Program-made: the position numbers and the translations under genes
Notes under the pieces: model-generated
What the model was told of the DNA's origin: nothing
The model's input: the letters and a program-made list of their open reading frames with translations, nothing else
Databases searched by the model: none
From: Methylocystis sp. B8
GTDB lineage: Bacteria > Pseudomonadota > Alphaproteobacteria > Rhizobiales > Beijerinckiaceae
Assembly (NCBI RefSeq): GCF_005771425.1
Contig: NZ_VBTZ01000002.1
Coordinates: 124,001-188,000, forward strand
Direction of reading: 5' to 3'
DNA: 64,000 nucleotides
In this document: piece after piece, positions 1-9,011 of the stretch
How positions within the stretch are numbered: the first letter of the stretch is position 1
How the letters are laid out: each line of letters starts with the position of its first letter

Positions 1-52
1 CCTCGCCTCTGATCGGCAGGTCGCGGCGTCCGATTACGCTGAAGATCGCCAT
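1..52 (-). CDS. Start of an unidentified protein, cut by window edge
   Basis: Only the first 17 codons are visible (MAIFSVIGRRDLPIRGE). A strong ribosome-binding site, AAGGAG, lies four bases before the ATG, and the gene follows thrC on the same strand after a 21-base gap, so the two are probably co-transcribed. The N-terminus resembles GNAT acetyltransferases that often sit downstream of thrC in Hyphomicrobiales (a short lead, then a Leu-Pro and Arg-Gly-Glu segment), but this is too short to decide. Confidence 0.6.
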   Translation of the reverse strand, partial: MAIFSVIGRRDLPIRGE

Positions 53-73
53 CGTGCTCCTTGCCAGAACTTG

Positions 74-1480
74 TCAGTTCTTCGCCGCGCGCGCGCGCTG
101 CAAAATGAATTCGGCGATTCGCGCGCCATCATTTTCAAGAATCGTGAATCGTTCCGGCGCGTCAAGTCGCGCCGCAATATTTTCAGGCGGCTGTGGACGC
201 AGTCCGATGGCGCGCTCAATGGCGTCTGGAAACTTTGCCGGATGCGCGGTCGACAGCGCGATGACGGGCGTCGCCGGATCTTTCGCAAGCTTTGCGCGCG
301 CCGCGCTGACGCCGGTCGCCGTATGCGGATCGAGCATATAGCCGGTCTCGCGCCAGGTGCGACGAATCTCTTCCGTCGTTTCGGTCTCGCCGACGGATCG
401 CGCGTCGAATTCGGCGCGGATGGCGTCAAGCGCAGCAGCCGGAATGTCAAAAGCGCCCGATTGATCGAGCGAGTCGAAAGCGGCGCGGACCGCGGCGGGG
501 TCGCGTCCCGTCGCGTCGAACAACAGGCGTTCGAAATTGGATGAAACCTGAATGTCCATTGACGGCGACTGAGTCGGCGTCACGCCTCGCGGCTCGTAAC
601 GTCCACTCGCGAGCGCCCGCGCAAGAATGTCATTGGCGTTGGTGGCGACGACAAGTCTTTCGACCGGCAGACCCATCCGCTTGGCGACATAGCCGGCAAG
701 CACGTCGCCGAAATTGCCTGTCGGCACCGCGAAGGAAATATGCCGATGCGGCGCGCCAAGCGCGACGGCGCTTGTGAAGTAATAAACGGTTTGCGCGACG
801 ACGCGCGCCCAGTTGATCGAATTGACGCCCGCCAATCCGACGCGCGTGCGAAACGCCGCGTCGCGAAACATGCGCTTCAGTATCGCCTGAGCGTCGTCGA
901 ACGATCCCTGCAGCGCAATCGTATGAACATTGTCGTCGGCGACCGTCGTCATTTGCTTGCGCTGCACGTCCGACACTCGGCCGTGTGGAAAAAGAATGAA
1001 GACGTCGACGCGATCGAGCCCCCGAAACGCCTCGATCGCCGCAGCGCCCGTATCGCCGGACGTTGCGCCGACAATGGTCGCGCGAAGATTCCGCTTTTCG
1101 AGCACATGATTCATCATGCGCCCGAGGAGCTGCATCGCCAGATCCTTGAAGGCGAGCGTCGGCCCGTGAAAAAGTTCGAGAACGAAGAGATTGTCGTCGA
1201 TCTGCGTCAGCGGCGCGATGGCGCGGTGACGGAAACCGGCATAAGCGCTTTCCGTCTGCGCGCGCAGAACCTCCGGCGAAAAAGTCTCGCTGAGATAAGG
1301 CGCGATCAATTGCGCCGTCGCTTGTGAATATGTACGGCCGGCGAGCGCGGCGATGTCGGCAGGCGCCACATGCGGATAGGCAAGCGGCGCGTAGAGTCCG
1401 CCGTCGGTCGCAAGACCCGCAAGCAGAACGTCGTCAAAGCCAAGCTGCGCGGCTTCGCCGCGTGTTGAGAGATAGCGCAA
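74..1480 (-). CDS. thrC: Threonine synthase
   Basis: PLP-dependent enzyme converting O-phosphohomoserine to threonine, the last step of threonine synthesis. The protein is 468 residues, usual for the long bacterial class. It opens with the family-typical MRYLSTRGEA and carries the PLP lysine in the motif PTLAFKDLAMQ (Lys112), followed by a phosphate-binding SGDTG segment. The start is TTG: an in-frame stop lies two codons upstream, so no ATG start is possible. It lies downstream of the oxidase operon, 93 bases after SURF1, as in many alphaproteobacteria, and may be read through from it. Confidence 0.95.
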   Translation of the reverse strand: MRYLSTRGEAAQLGFDDVLLAGLATDGGLYAPLAYPHVAPADIAALAGRTYSQATAQLIAPYLSETFSPEVLRAQTESAYAGFRHRAIAPLTQIDDNLFVLELFHGPTLAFKDLAMQLLGRMMNHVLEKRNLRATIVGATSGDTGAAAIEAFRGLDRVDVFILFPHGRVSDVQRKQMTTVADDNVHTIALQGSFDDAQAILKRMFRDAAFRTRVGLAGVNSINWARVVAQTVYYFTSAVALGAPHRHISFAVPTGNFGDVLAGYVAKRMGLPVERLVVATNANDILARALASGRYEPRGVTPTQSPSMDIQVSSNFERLLFDATGRDPAAVRAAFDSLDQSGAFDIPAAALDAIRAEFDARSVGETETTEEIRRTWRETGYMLDPHTATGVSAARAKLAKDPATPVIALSTAHPAKFPDAIERAIGLRPQPPENIAARLDAPERFTILENDGARIAEFILQRARAAKN

Positions 1481-1573
1481 CCGTCAGTCCATTGATGCGG
1501 AGCGTGCGTCGCTTGCGACGCGCATGTTAGTGCGCCTTCTCATAGCATATTCGCGTCAGCTGCAAGGCCGAGA

Positions 1574-2323
1574 TCAGGGCCTGCGGCCATCGCCCCCGCG
1601 CGCAAGGACGCCGCGCGCGTAGAGCCCGAAAATGACGAGAAGCGCCAGCGACAGGCCGAACCAAGTCACGGCGTAGGAGAAATGATTATTGACGATTGTT
1701 GGAACGCCGCCCACAGGCCGCGGCCAGTCCGACGCGGTTGCAGGAGCGGCGTCAACGACGAGCGCGAAAGGCGCGGCGTCTGACAGTCCAAGAGCGGCGG
1801 AGATCGCCGCTGGATCGCGCGCATAGAAGACACCCTTATCTGGCTCGTCGGCGGGCGTGAAAGGATTGCGCCGCTCGGGGGCGCGCAGGAGTCCGACAAG
1901 GGTCACTTCGTCTGGCGACGCCGCGTGCAGAGTGGCGTCATTGGCTTTCGAACCCGGAAGAAAACCGCGATCCACGAGCACGACGCCGCCGCTTGTCAAC
2001 GCGAAAGGCGTCACGAGCGAATAGCCTGGCTCGCGGCTTGCGCCCTCCGGCGGCGCGGTGAAGACGAGCGCGTCGCGGCCGCCGAAATAGTGGCCGGTCG
2101 CGCGCACATGCGTGAAGTCGTAATCTTCCGCGTGAAGCGTCGACCATCGCTCGGGCGGCGGCATCGGCTGCGGCGCCTGCGTCGAGCGCTGCTCGATGCG
2201 CGCGATGAGCGCCTCTTTCTCGCCGAGCCGCCGCACCTGCCAAAATCCGAGACCGACCAGCAGGGCAAAGAGGAGCGTCGTCGCAATCGCTGGCCACAGA
2301 AGCGCGCGAAGGGCGGGCCTCAC
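1574..2323 (-). CDS. SURF1 family oxidase assembly protein
   Basis: Inner-membrane protein needed for assembly of aa3-type cytochrome c oxidase, thought to help insert heme a. The 249 residues show the family layout: an N-terminal membrane helix (about residues 9-28) starting after MRPALRALLWPA, a large periplasmic domain with GQ/RG motifs (VLVDRGFLP), and a C-terminal helix with the NNHFSYAVTWFGLSLALL signature. The start is GTG and overlaps the DUF983 stop codon (GTGA), so translation is probably coupled. It is the last gene of the cta operon before thrC. Confidence 0.93.
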   Translation of the reverse strand: MRPALRALLWPAIATTLLFALLVGLGFWQVRRLGEKEALIARIEQRSTQAPQPMPPPERWSTLHAEDYDFTHVRATGHYFGGRDALVFTAPPEGASREPGYSLVTPFALTSGGVVLVDRGFLPGSKANDATLHAASPDEVTLVGLLRAPERRNPFTPADEPDKGVFYARDPAAISAALGLSDAAPFALVVDAAPATASDWPRPVGGVPTIVNNHFSYAVTWFGLSLALLVIFGLYARGVLARGGDGRRP

Positions 2324-2697
2324 GATTGATGGCGGCTTTCTTCAGCCTTGTTGAAATATTGCAGGGCGATCAGCAGGCCTTTTGTCGGCCGCAGCAGCGC
2401 CACGCAGAGAATAGCCGAAAGAGGCACGAGGATCGCTGCGTGCACCCAATAAGCCGGCTGATAGGTCACCTCGACATACCACAACACAGCGATCGCGACG
2501 AAGCCTACGACAGTCATGACGGCGATCGCGGGAGCGTCGCCTGCGTCGGCGAAGGAGAAATCTAACCCGCAAGCCTCGCATTTGGGCGCGACCGTGAGCA
2601 GCCCTTTGATCATGTGTCCCTTGCTGCAGCGCGGGCATCTGCCGAGGGCTCCGTCGACATAGAGCGACAACGGCGGATAGACATGCTCTTCTGACAT
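2320..2697 (-). CDS. DUF983 membrane protein
   Basis: Small 125-residue protein of the DUF983 family, nearly always found between ctaE and surf1 in alphaproteobacteria and presumed to help oxidase assembly; its biochemical role is not established. It has an N-terminal zinc-ribbon-like element (CPRCSKG and, about 20 residues later, CEACGL) followed by two membrane helices. The start at MSEEHVYPP is preferred because GGAGG lies seven bases upstream; a longer reading frame exists but lacks a ribosome-binding site. Confidence 0.9.
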   Translation of the reverse strand: MSEEHVYPPLSLYVDGALGRCPRCSKGHMIKGLLTVAPKCEACGLDFSFADAGDAPAIAVMTVVGFVAIAVLWYVEVTYQPAYWVHAAILVPLSAILCVALLRPTKGLLIALQYFNKAEESRHQS

Positions 2698-2715
2698 CTT
2701 GGGCCTCCAACGAAA

Positions 2716-2741
2716 ACGGTCACGGGCGCGCCCGTGACCGT
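2716..2741 (-). terminator. Perfect 26-base palindrome between ctaE and DUF983
   Basis: The interval contains ACGGTCACGGGCG followed directly by its exact reverse complement. Read on the minus strand, the stem is followed by TTTTCG. It could be a leaky intrinsic terminator or a processing hairpin that reduces expression of DUF983 and SURF1 relative to the structural subunits. The shape is seen directly; the function is inferred. Confidence 0.5.
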
Positions 2742-2769
2742 CCAATTTCCAGATTGGGCGGCGACGCGC

Positions 2770-3660
2770 CTATTCCATGACCCCGCCCCAGTTCCCCCAC
2801 ACATAGATGCAGGCGAAAAGAAACAGCCAGACGACGTCGACGAAGTGCCAGTACCAAGCGGCGAATTCAAAGCCCAGGTGCTGATCCGGCGTAAAGGCCC
2901 CCCTGAAGACGCGAAGCAGGCACACGATGAGGAAAATCGTGCCGACGATCACGTGGAAGCCGTGGAAGCCCGTCGCCATGAAGAAGGTCGAGCCGTAATT
3001 CGTCGCCGCTGGCTTCGCCGGATCGAAGGCGAAGGCGAAGGGCGCGTGGATATATTCATAGCCCTGGATCGTCGTGAACAACAGGCCAAGGGCGATCGTC
3101 GCGATCAGACCCTTCTTCAAGATGTCGCGGTTATTTTCCAGGAGACCGTGGTGGGCCCAGGTCAAAGTCGCGCCGGAGCTGAGCAGGATGATCGTATTGA
3201 GAAGCGGCAGCTTCCAGGGGCTCAAGACTTCGATGCCCTTCGGCGGCCAGACGCCCTGGAACAGTTCGGTGCGCAGGACCTGCGCCGCGTCAGCCGGGAA
3301 AAGCGCCGAGTTGAAGAACGCCCAGAACCAAGCGACGAAGAACATCACTTCCGAGAAGATGAACAGGATCATCCCGTAGCGGTGATGCAACCGCACGACC
3401 GGCGAGTGAAATCCGCCGACGCTCGCTTCGTGAATGATGTCGCTCCACCAGGCGTACATCACCAGCAGAATGCCGGCGAAGCCGACGAAGAACAGGATGC
3501 CGCCGAAAGTCATGCCCCCGATCGGCGCGCCCTTATGCTGCGCCATCCACATGACCGCCCCGATCGCCGTGATGAGCGCCGCGAAAGCGCCCACAATAGG
3601 CCACGGACTCGGATCGACCAGATGATAGTCGTGTTCGGGTTTCGCGTGTCCGTCCGCCAT
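2770..3660 (-). CDS. ctaE: Cytochrome c oxidase subunit III
   Basis: Subunit III of the aa3-type oxidase, a seven-helix inner-membrane protein that stabilises proton uptake by subunit I. The 296 residues start MADGHAKPEHDYHLVDPSP, the classic alphaproteobacterial N-terminus, which decides the start against an 81-residue upstream extension without homologous character. Family hallmarks include EVMFFVAWFWAFF and the C-terminal WHFVDVVWLFLF. It lies between ctaG and DUF983 in the operon. Confidence 0.96.
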   Translation of the reverse strand: MADGHAKPEHDYHLVDPSPWPIVGAFAALITAIGAVMWMAQHKGAPIGGMTFGGILFFVGFAGILLVMYAWWSDIIHEASVGGFHSPVVRLHHRYGMILFIFSEVMFFVAWFWAFFNSALFPADAAQVLRTELFQGVWPPKGIEVLSPWKLPLLNTIILLSSGATLTWAHHGLLENNRDILKKGLIATIALGLLFTTIQGYEYIHAPFAFAFDPAKPAATNYGSTFFMATGFHGFHVIVGTIFLIVCLLRVFRGAFTPDQHLGFEFAAWYWHFVDVVWLFLFACIYVWGNWGGVME

Positions 3661-3736
3661 CTTGCTCTTCCTCGTCCATTGGCCGGCGGTTCCGGCCAGT
3701 TCCCTTAGTTTGCCGCGCGCCAAACCGCGCGGCGCG

Positions 3737-4330
3737 TCAACCCTTCGGCCTTGCGATCGCCGTCTCGCTCGTCTTCGAAGGAGCGGCGTCCTTCGTGGCG
3801 AAGAAAGAATAGGAAAGCGTGATCTCACGAACGCCGCGCATGCCTTCCTCGCGCTCGAGCGCCGGATCGAGATAGAACACGACCGGCCATTCCTCGGCCT
3901 CACGCGGACCGAGGCGCTTCTCCTCGAAGCAAAAGCAGGCGACCTTCACGAAGAAGGCGCCGGCCTGGCCAGGCGTGACATTGTACGCGGCCTGCCCGCT
4001 CGTCTCATGATCGGAGAGATTGGCGACCTTATAATAGATTGTTTTCGTTTCGCCGGTGCGCAGCGAAATCTTCGCGACCTCCGGCTCGAAGCGCCAGGGC
4101 AGATCGCGCGCGACATTGGCGTCGAAGCGCACGGTGAGCACGCGCTCGCCGCGAGCCGTCGGCCCGGCGGCATCCGTCTTCGGCGTGCCGCCGAAACCGG
4201 TCGCGGCGCAAAAGGCCCGGTAGAGCGGAACCGAAGCGAAAGACAGGGCAAGCATCGCCGTCGCGCCAACGATCAGCGCCGCCGCGATCAGTCGCGGGCG
4301 GTTGCGTGAACGAGGCGCCGTCGCGTTCAT
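3737..4330 (-). CDS. ctaG: Cytochrome c oxidase assembly protein CtaG (Cox11)
   Basis: Copper chaperone that delivers copper to the CuB site of subunit I. The 197 residues have one N-terminal membrane helix (around residues 13-32) with the periplasmic Cox11 domain after it. The copper-binding CFCF motif is present (VACFCFEEKRLGP), followed by the conserved EEWPVVFYLDP. It sits directly before ctaE. A small stem (TGGCCGG with CCGGCCA, 3680-3698) lies in the gap to ctaE. Confidence 0.96.
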   Translation of the reverse strand: MNATAPRSRNRPRLIAAALIVGATAMLALSFASVPLYRAFCAATGFGGTPKTDAAGPTARGERVLTVRFDANVARDLPWRFEPEVAKISLRTGETKTIYYKVANLSDHETSGQAAYNVTPGQAGAFFVKVACFCFEEKRLGPREAEEWPVVFYLDPALEREEGMRGVREITLSYSFFATKDAAPSKTSETAIARPKG

Positions 4331-4334
4331 GGCT

Positions 4335-4544
4335 TTAAAGCGTCCGGTTGATGATGGCGGCGCCGAACTTCACCAGCGTGACGGCATAGAACAGCACGGC
4401 AAGTAAGGCGATCGTGGCGCCGATCGCGATATTGCGGGCGCGGCGGCTGCGCGCCTGCTCCTCGGTCAGGACAACGCCTGGTCCGCCGAAGCCGCTTACG
4501 CGCTCCTTCATCTTATCGCCTGCGTCGGTCATTTCGTTCACCAT
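4335..4544 (-). CDS. Small CoxF-like membrane protein
   Basis: A 69-residue protein with a polar N-terminus and one membrane helix (IAIGATIALLAVLFYAVTL, about residues 39-57). Its place between ctaB and ctaG matches the small CoxF-type proteins of rhizobial oxidase operons, which are probably oxidase-associated single-helix proteins of unclear function. The spacing is tight: 12 bases to ctaB and 4 to ctaG. A second in-frame ATG lies four codons in (MTDAGDKMKE). Confidence 0.8.
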   Translation of the reverse strand: MVNEMTDAGDKMKERVSGFGGPGVVLTEEQARSRRARNIAIGATIALLAVLFYAVTLVKFGAAIINRTL

Positions 4545-4556
4545 TCGCTAGGCCGC

Positions 4557-5498
4557 CTAGATCAGCGCGAGAATATGCGCCGTCTGCTCGACGACGAGGA
4601 CGAGGAACAGAACGAAGAGATAGAGGATCGAGAACAGAAACATTCGGCGCGCCGCCGCTCGGGCTGCCTCGCCTTCGCGCTGCTTGAAGACCGCTGCAGC
4701 CATCGCGACCAGCGCAATGCCGGAGCCGATCGAGACAAGCCCATAGGCGAGCGACGCGAAGCCCAATAACCATGGCGCGACGCCAAGCGGCGCAAGCGCC
4801 AGCGCATAGATCAGGATTTCGAGACGCGTGCGATCTCCGCCGGCGACATTGGGCAGCATCGGCACGCCGGCGCGACCATAGTCCTCGCTTTTTAAGAGCG
4901 CGAGCGACCAGAAATGCGGCGGCGTCCACATGAAGATGATCGCAAAGAGCACGACGCTTGCAAGATTGATCTCGCCCGTCGCCGCGGCAAAGCCGACCAT
5001 CGGCGGCAACGCGCCGGCGGCGCCGCCGATGACGATATTCATCGGCGTCCAGCGCTTCAGCCACATCGTGTAGATCACGACATAGAAGAAGATGGTGAAG
5101 GCAAGCAGCGCGGCGGCGAACCAGTTCGCGACATAGCCGAGCGTGAAGACCGACAACGTCGCAAGCACGAGACCAAAGCCAAGCGCCGCCTCGGGATCGA
5201 GCCGTCCCGCCGGAATCGGGCGCTTACGCGTGCGCGTCATCAGCGCGTCGACGTCGGCGTCGTACCACATGTTGAGCGCGCCGGAGGCGCCAGCGCCAAC
5301 GGCGATCGCCAGCAGCGAAGCAAAGCCGATGAGCGGATGCGGCGGCGTCGGCGCGAGCAACAGGCCGGCAAGCGCAGTAAACACGACAAGCGACATCACG
5401 CGCGGCTTGAGAAGCGCGAAATAGTCCGAAGGCGACGCGACGGAGATGCGCGGAGCCTGTTCGTCGTGGAGATAGGATGCGTCGCTCATGCCGTTCAC
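4557..5498 (-). CDS. ctaB: Protoheme IX farnesyltransferase (heme O synthase)
   Basis: UbiA-family prenyltransferase that adds a farnesyl group to heme b to make heme O, the precursor of the heme a used by the neighbouring oxidase. The 313 residues contain about nine membrane helices. The first aspartate-rich prenyl-diphosphate site is visible as [19 protein letters not shown], and the second loop contains [14 protein letters not shown]. The gene is between ctaD and the CoxF-like gene, the usual alphaproteobacterial order. Confidence 0.96.
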   Translation of the reverse strand: MNGMSDASYLHDEQAPRISVASPSDYFALLKPRVMSLVVFTALAGLLLAPTPPHPLIGFASLLAIAVGAGASGALNMWYDADVDALMTRTRKRPIPAGRLDPEAALGFGLVLATLSVFTLGYVANWFAAALLAFTIFFYVVIYTMWLKRWTPMNIVIGGAAGALPPMVGFAAATGEINLASVVLFAIIFMWTPPHFWSLALLKSEDYGRAGVPMLPNVAGGDRTRLEILIYALALAPLGVAPWLLGFASLAYGLVSIGSGIALVAMAAAVFKQREGEAARAAARRMFLFSILYLFVLFLVLVVEQTAHILALI

Positions 5499-5543
5499 TC
5501 AGACTTGCCGGCGCGAGTTCCCCCGCGCCGACGCTTCGTTCCG

Positions 5544-7211
5544 TTATCGGCCCGCGCCGGTGATGCGCGGCAGCACCTCAAATTGATGGAACGGCGGCGG
5601 GGAGGACAGAGTCCATTCCAGCGTCGTCGCGCCAGCGCCCCAAGGATTGGCCCCGGCCAGCCGCTTCTTCATGAAGGCTTCGATAATCGCGTAGAACCAG
5701 ACGACCAGCGAGAGCGTAACGAAGATCATGCCGAAAGACGACACCAGGTTCCACAGCGCGTAAGCGTCGGGATAGTCGATGTAGCGGCGCGGCATGCCGC
5801 CCAGCCCCAAGAAGTGCTGCGGGAAGAAGACGACGTTGACGCCGATGAACAGCAGCCAGAAGTTCGCCTTCGCCAACGTCTCCGAATACATGTAGCCGCT
5901 CATCTTGGGGAACCAATAATAGAACCCCGCATAGAGCGCGAAGACCGCGCCGAGCGACAGCGTGTAGTGGAAGTGCGCGACGACATAGTAGCCCTCGTGG
6001 AACTGCTTGTCGGCGCTGGCGTTGGCGAGCACGACGCCGGTGATGCCGCCCATCGTGAACACGAAGATGAAGCCGATCGCCCAGACCATCGGCGCGCGGA
6101 ACGAGAGCGATCCGCCCCACATCGTCGCGATCCAGGAGAAGATCTTGATGCCCGTCGGCACCGCGATCACCATCGTCGCCAGCGTGAAGTAGCGCTGCGC
6201 GTTGAGCGACATGCCGACCGTGTACATGTGGTGCGCCCACACGATGCTGCCGAGCACGCCGATGCAGACCATGGCGTAGGCCATGCCGAGATAGCCGAAC
6301 ACCGGCTTCCTCGAGAAGGTCGACACGATCTGGCTGATGATGCCGAAGCCGGGAAGAATGACGATATAGACTTCCGGATGGCCGAAGAACCATAGCAGAT
6401 GCTGGAACAGCAGCGGATCGCCGCCGCCCGCCGGGTCATAGAACATCGTGCCGAAATTGCGGTCGGTCAGCAGCATCGTCACGCAGCCCGCGAGCACCGG
6501 CAGCACGAGCAGCAGCAGGAACGCGGTCACCAGGATCGACCATACGAACAGCGGCATCTTGTGCAGCGTCATGCCGGGCGCGCGCATATTGAAGATCGTG
6601 GTGATGAAGTTGATCGCGCCAAGGATCGACGACGCGCCGGCGAGATGCAGCGCCAGGATCACGAAATCCATGGCCGGGCCGGGCGAGCCGGTGTTCGACG
6701 AAAGCGGCGGATAGAACGTCCAGCCGCCGCCAAAGCCTTTCATGCCCGGCGCGCCCTCGACGAACATCGAAATCACGGCAAGCACGAGCGAGGAGACGAG
6801 CAGCCAGAACGAGATGTTGTTAAGGCGCGGAAACGCCATGTCCGGCGCGCCGATCATGATCGGCACGAACCAATTGCCGAAGCCGCCGATGAGAATAGGC
6901 ATGGCCATGAAGAAGATCATGAGCACGCCGTGCACGGTGATGAACACGTTGTAGAGGTTCTTGCCCGCGTCCAGCGCCATCGACGGGTCCGCGCCGTGAA
7001 GTAATTCCGCAAGCCCCGGGAAGATCTGTACGCCCGGATACGCCAGCTCGAGCCGCATGGCGAGCGAGAGCAAGAAGCCGATGACGCCGCCGATCGAGCC
7101 GAGAATGATGTAGAGCGTGCCGATGTCCTTATGATTGGTTGAGAAGAGGAAGCGGCGCAAACCCCTCGGATGATCATGCGCCCCGGCCATCGTCGAACTC
7201 GCCATCGTCAT
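5544..7211 (-). CDS. ctaD: Cytochrome c oxidase subunit I
   Basis: Catalytic heme a/a3-CuB subunit of the aa3-type oxidase, with twelve membrane helices. The 555 residues include the [12 protein letters not shown] start region, the D-channel segment around [11 protein letters not shown], the [14 protein letters not shown] loop with the CuB histidine-tyrosine pair and the key glutamate, the HH pair in WAHHMYTVG, the K-channel lysine in PTGIKIFSW, and [17 protein letters not shown] with the heme histidines. No key residue is missing, so this is a proton-pumping A-family oxidase. Confidence 0.98.
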   Translation of the reverse strand: MTMASSTMAGAHDHPRGLRRFLFSTNHKDIGTLYIILGSIGGVIGFLLSLAMRLELAYPGVQIFPGLAELLHGADPSMALDAGKNLYNVFITVHGVLMIFFMAMPILIGGFGNWFVPIMIGAPDMAFPRLNNISFWLLVSSLVLAVISMFVEGAPGMKGFGGGWTFYPPLSSNTGSPGPAMDFVILALHLAGASSILGAINFITTIFNMRAPGMTLHKMPLFVWSILVTAFLLLLVLPVLAGCVTMLLTDRNFGTMFYDPAGGGDPLLFQHLLWFFGHPEVYIVILPGFGIISQIVSTFSRKPVFGYLGMAYAMVCIGVLGSIVWAHHMYTVGMSLNAQRYFTLATMVIAVPTGIKIFSWIATMWGGSLSFRAPMVWAIGFIFVFTMGGITGVVLANASADKQFHEGYYVVAHFHYTLSLGAVFALYAGFYYWFPKMSGYMYSETLAKANFWLLFIGVNVVFFPQHFLGLGGMPRRYIDYPDAYALWNLVSSFGMIFVTLSLVVWFYAIIEAFMKKRLAGANPWGAGATTLEWTLSSPPPFHQFEVLPRITGAGR

Positions 7212-7260
7212 GTTCCTTAGAAAGACTAGTGTATTCCGTTGCGTCTCGTTTCAGCGGTTT

Positions 7261-8121
7261 TTAGCGGCTTTCTGAAGCGACCCGCACGCGCTGGTCGGCG
7301 CCGGCGAACTTCTGCTTCGCCTGCGCAAGCCACTCATTGTATTTTTCGCGAGTCACCGCGCGGATCACGATCGGCATATAGGCGTGATCCTTGCCGCAGA
7401 TGAAATAGCACTGGCCATAGTAGACGCCTTCCCTGTCGATCTTGAACCAAGTCTGATTCAAACGGCCGGGGATCGCGTCCATACGAACGCCGAACGAGGG
7501 GACGCCGAAGGCGTGAATGACGTCGTTCGACGTGATGTGAACGGCGATGACCTCATTGATCGGCACCACGGCCTCATTGTCGACCGTCAGCAGGCGAAGC
7601 TCGCCCGGCTGGAGTTCCGATTCCGGCTTGAGCATCTGATCGAAACCAAAGCCGCCGCCCTGATCCTCAGGATATTTATACGACCAGTACCACTGGTTGC
7701 CCGTCACTTTGATGGTGACTGACGCCTCCGGCACCTCGACCTGCTCCGCCAGCAGTCGCAGCGAGGGGACCGAAATGAAAAGAAGGATCAGGACCGGAAT
7801 GAGCGTCCAGATGATTTCGAGCGGCGTATTGTGCGTCAGCTTCGACGGAATGGGGTTCGCGTGCTCGTTGAAGCGATAGGCGACATAGATCAGCAGGCCC
7901 AGAACGAAGAGCGCGATGAACGAAATGATCGGCATCAGCACCATGTTGTAGAGCTGCTGCGTCCCCAGGCCGACCGGCGTCACCATATTTGGAAGGCCTA
8001 GGCCGCCAGGGACCGGCTGCCCGTTTTCCTGCGCAAGGGCGAAACCGGCGCACAAGGTTACAGGGAGCGCCACAGCGGCCGCCAATGCGCCGCGCGTCAT
8101 CACTCGATTGACGTTAAACAT
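7261..8121 (-). CDS. ctaC: Cytochrome c oxidase subunit II with atypical CuA motif
   Basis: Subunit II receives electrons from cytochrome c at its binuclear CuA centre in the periplasm. The 286-residue form starting MFNVNRVMTRGALAA has a signal peptide ending near FALAQ, two membrane helices, the aromatic patch NQWYWSYKYPED, and the CuA ligands His (VIHAFGVP), two cysteines, His and Met. The copper loop reads CYFICGKDHAYMP; most relatives have CSEICG or CSELCG, so the usual glutamate is replaced by Phe. Both cysteines, the histidine and the methionine are kept. First gene of the operon. Confidence 0.95.
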   Translation of the reverse strand: MFNVNRVMTRGALAAAVALPVTLCAGFALAQENGQPVPGGLGLPNMVTPVGLGTQQLYNMVLMPIISFIALFVLGLLIYVAYRFNEHANPIPSKLTHNTPLEIIWTLIPVLILLFISVPSLRLLAEQVEVPEASVTIKVTGNQWYWSYKYPEDQGGGFGFDQMLKPESELQPGELRLLTVDNEAVVPINEVIAVHITSNDVIHAFGVPSFGVRMDAIPGRLNQTWFKIDREGVYYGQCYFICGKDHAYMPIVIRAVTREKYNEWLAQAKQKFAGADQRVRVASESR

Positions 8122-8443
8122 CAAAGCCGCCTTTCGAACCCTCGCCAGCCAGCGTTGTTCTTTTTGTGATTTCCGCGCGCAGCCCGCCCAAAGCCCGCCC
8201 CGCTCGGTAGTCGGCAGGTTCAACCACAAACCGTCGATCCGCGCAATTGTTGCAACGCCAAATTCTACAGACAAATCGTCGCGTCAAAGCCCTTGCCAAA
8301 CAATGCGGCGCGCGCGCCAGCGATCTTGACAGCTAAAGTTCATTTGATAGGCAAACGCTTGGCGCGCCTGACAGCGCGGCGTGACTGCGACTTTCTTCGC
8401 GCGGACTGATCGAAACGGGGCGGCGGCGCCTCCAGGAGACCCG
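8122..8443. other. Divergent intergenic region, ctaC / ialB
   Basis: No gene is visible in these 322 bases. They must hold the promoter of the oxidase operon (leftward) and of the IalB-type gene (rightward). A TTGACA at 8326-8331 is a possible rightward -35 element, but no convincing -10 hexamer follows. I found no recognisable operator. Confidence 0.4.
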
Positions 8444-8980
8444 ATGAATCGATTACGCGTCGCAAAATTTAGGCGCCTGTTGCGACATCACGTCGCGGCG
8501 TCGGGATCGGCGATTTTCCTCGCGCTCAGCGCGGCCTCTGGTCATGCGCAAGCTGCCGCCGCCAAAGCCAAATTCGGCGATTGGGAACTGCGCTGCGAAA
8601 CGCCCGCAGGAGCCGCGACAGAACAATGCGCGCTAATCCAAAGCGTCGTCGCCGAGGATAAGAGCAACATCAGCCTCGTCGTCGTCGTCTTAAAGACGAG
8701 CGACGGCAAGAGCCGGCTGCTGCGCGTGATCGCGCCGCTCGGCGTGCTGTTGCCTAATGGGCTTGGCTTGAAGATTGATCAAACCGACATCGGACGCGCC
8801 GGCTTCGTCAAATGCCTGCCGACGGGCTGCGTCGCAGAGGTGACGATGGATGACAAACTCATCGATCAATTGAAGAACGGCAAAATCGCCACCTTCATCA
8901 TCCATCAGGTTCCGGACGAAGGCATCGGCCTGCCGCTGACTCTGCAGGGATTCAAGGATGGATACGCGAAACTGCCGTAA
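8444..8980 (+). CDS. Invasion-associated locus B (IalB) family protein
   Basis: Exported protein of 178 residues with a signal peptide ending around ASGHAQA. The mature part matches the IalB family: FGDWELRCETP near the N-terminus, a conserved cysteine pair (CLPTGC), and the C-terminal LTLQGFKDGYAKL. The family is widespread in Hyphomicrobiales, including non-pathogens; a role beyond periplasmic or envelope function is not established. The start at MNRLRVAKF is chosen because AGGAG lies just upstream, rejecting a 21-codon extension. Confidence 0.9.
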   Translation: MNRLRVAKFRRLLRHHVAASGSAIFLALSAASGHAQAAAAKAKFGDWELRCETPAGAATEQCALIQSVVAEDKSNISLVVVVLKTSDGKSRLLRVIAPLGVLLPNGLGLKIDQTDIGRAGFVKCLPTGCVAEVTMDDKLIDQLKNGKIATFIIHQVPDEGIGLPLTLQGFKDGYAKLP

Positions 8981-9011
8981 AATTTGCGCAATGCGCCCGA
9001 CGAGCGCGCCC

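Noticed and set aside
4914-6395. 493-codon open frame on the plus strand opposite ctaB and ctaD
   Set aside because: It is rich in Arg, His, Asp and Glu, has no domain character, and mirrors two strongly conserved genes; long antisense frames are expected at this GC content.
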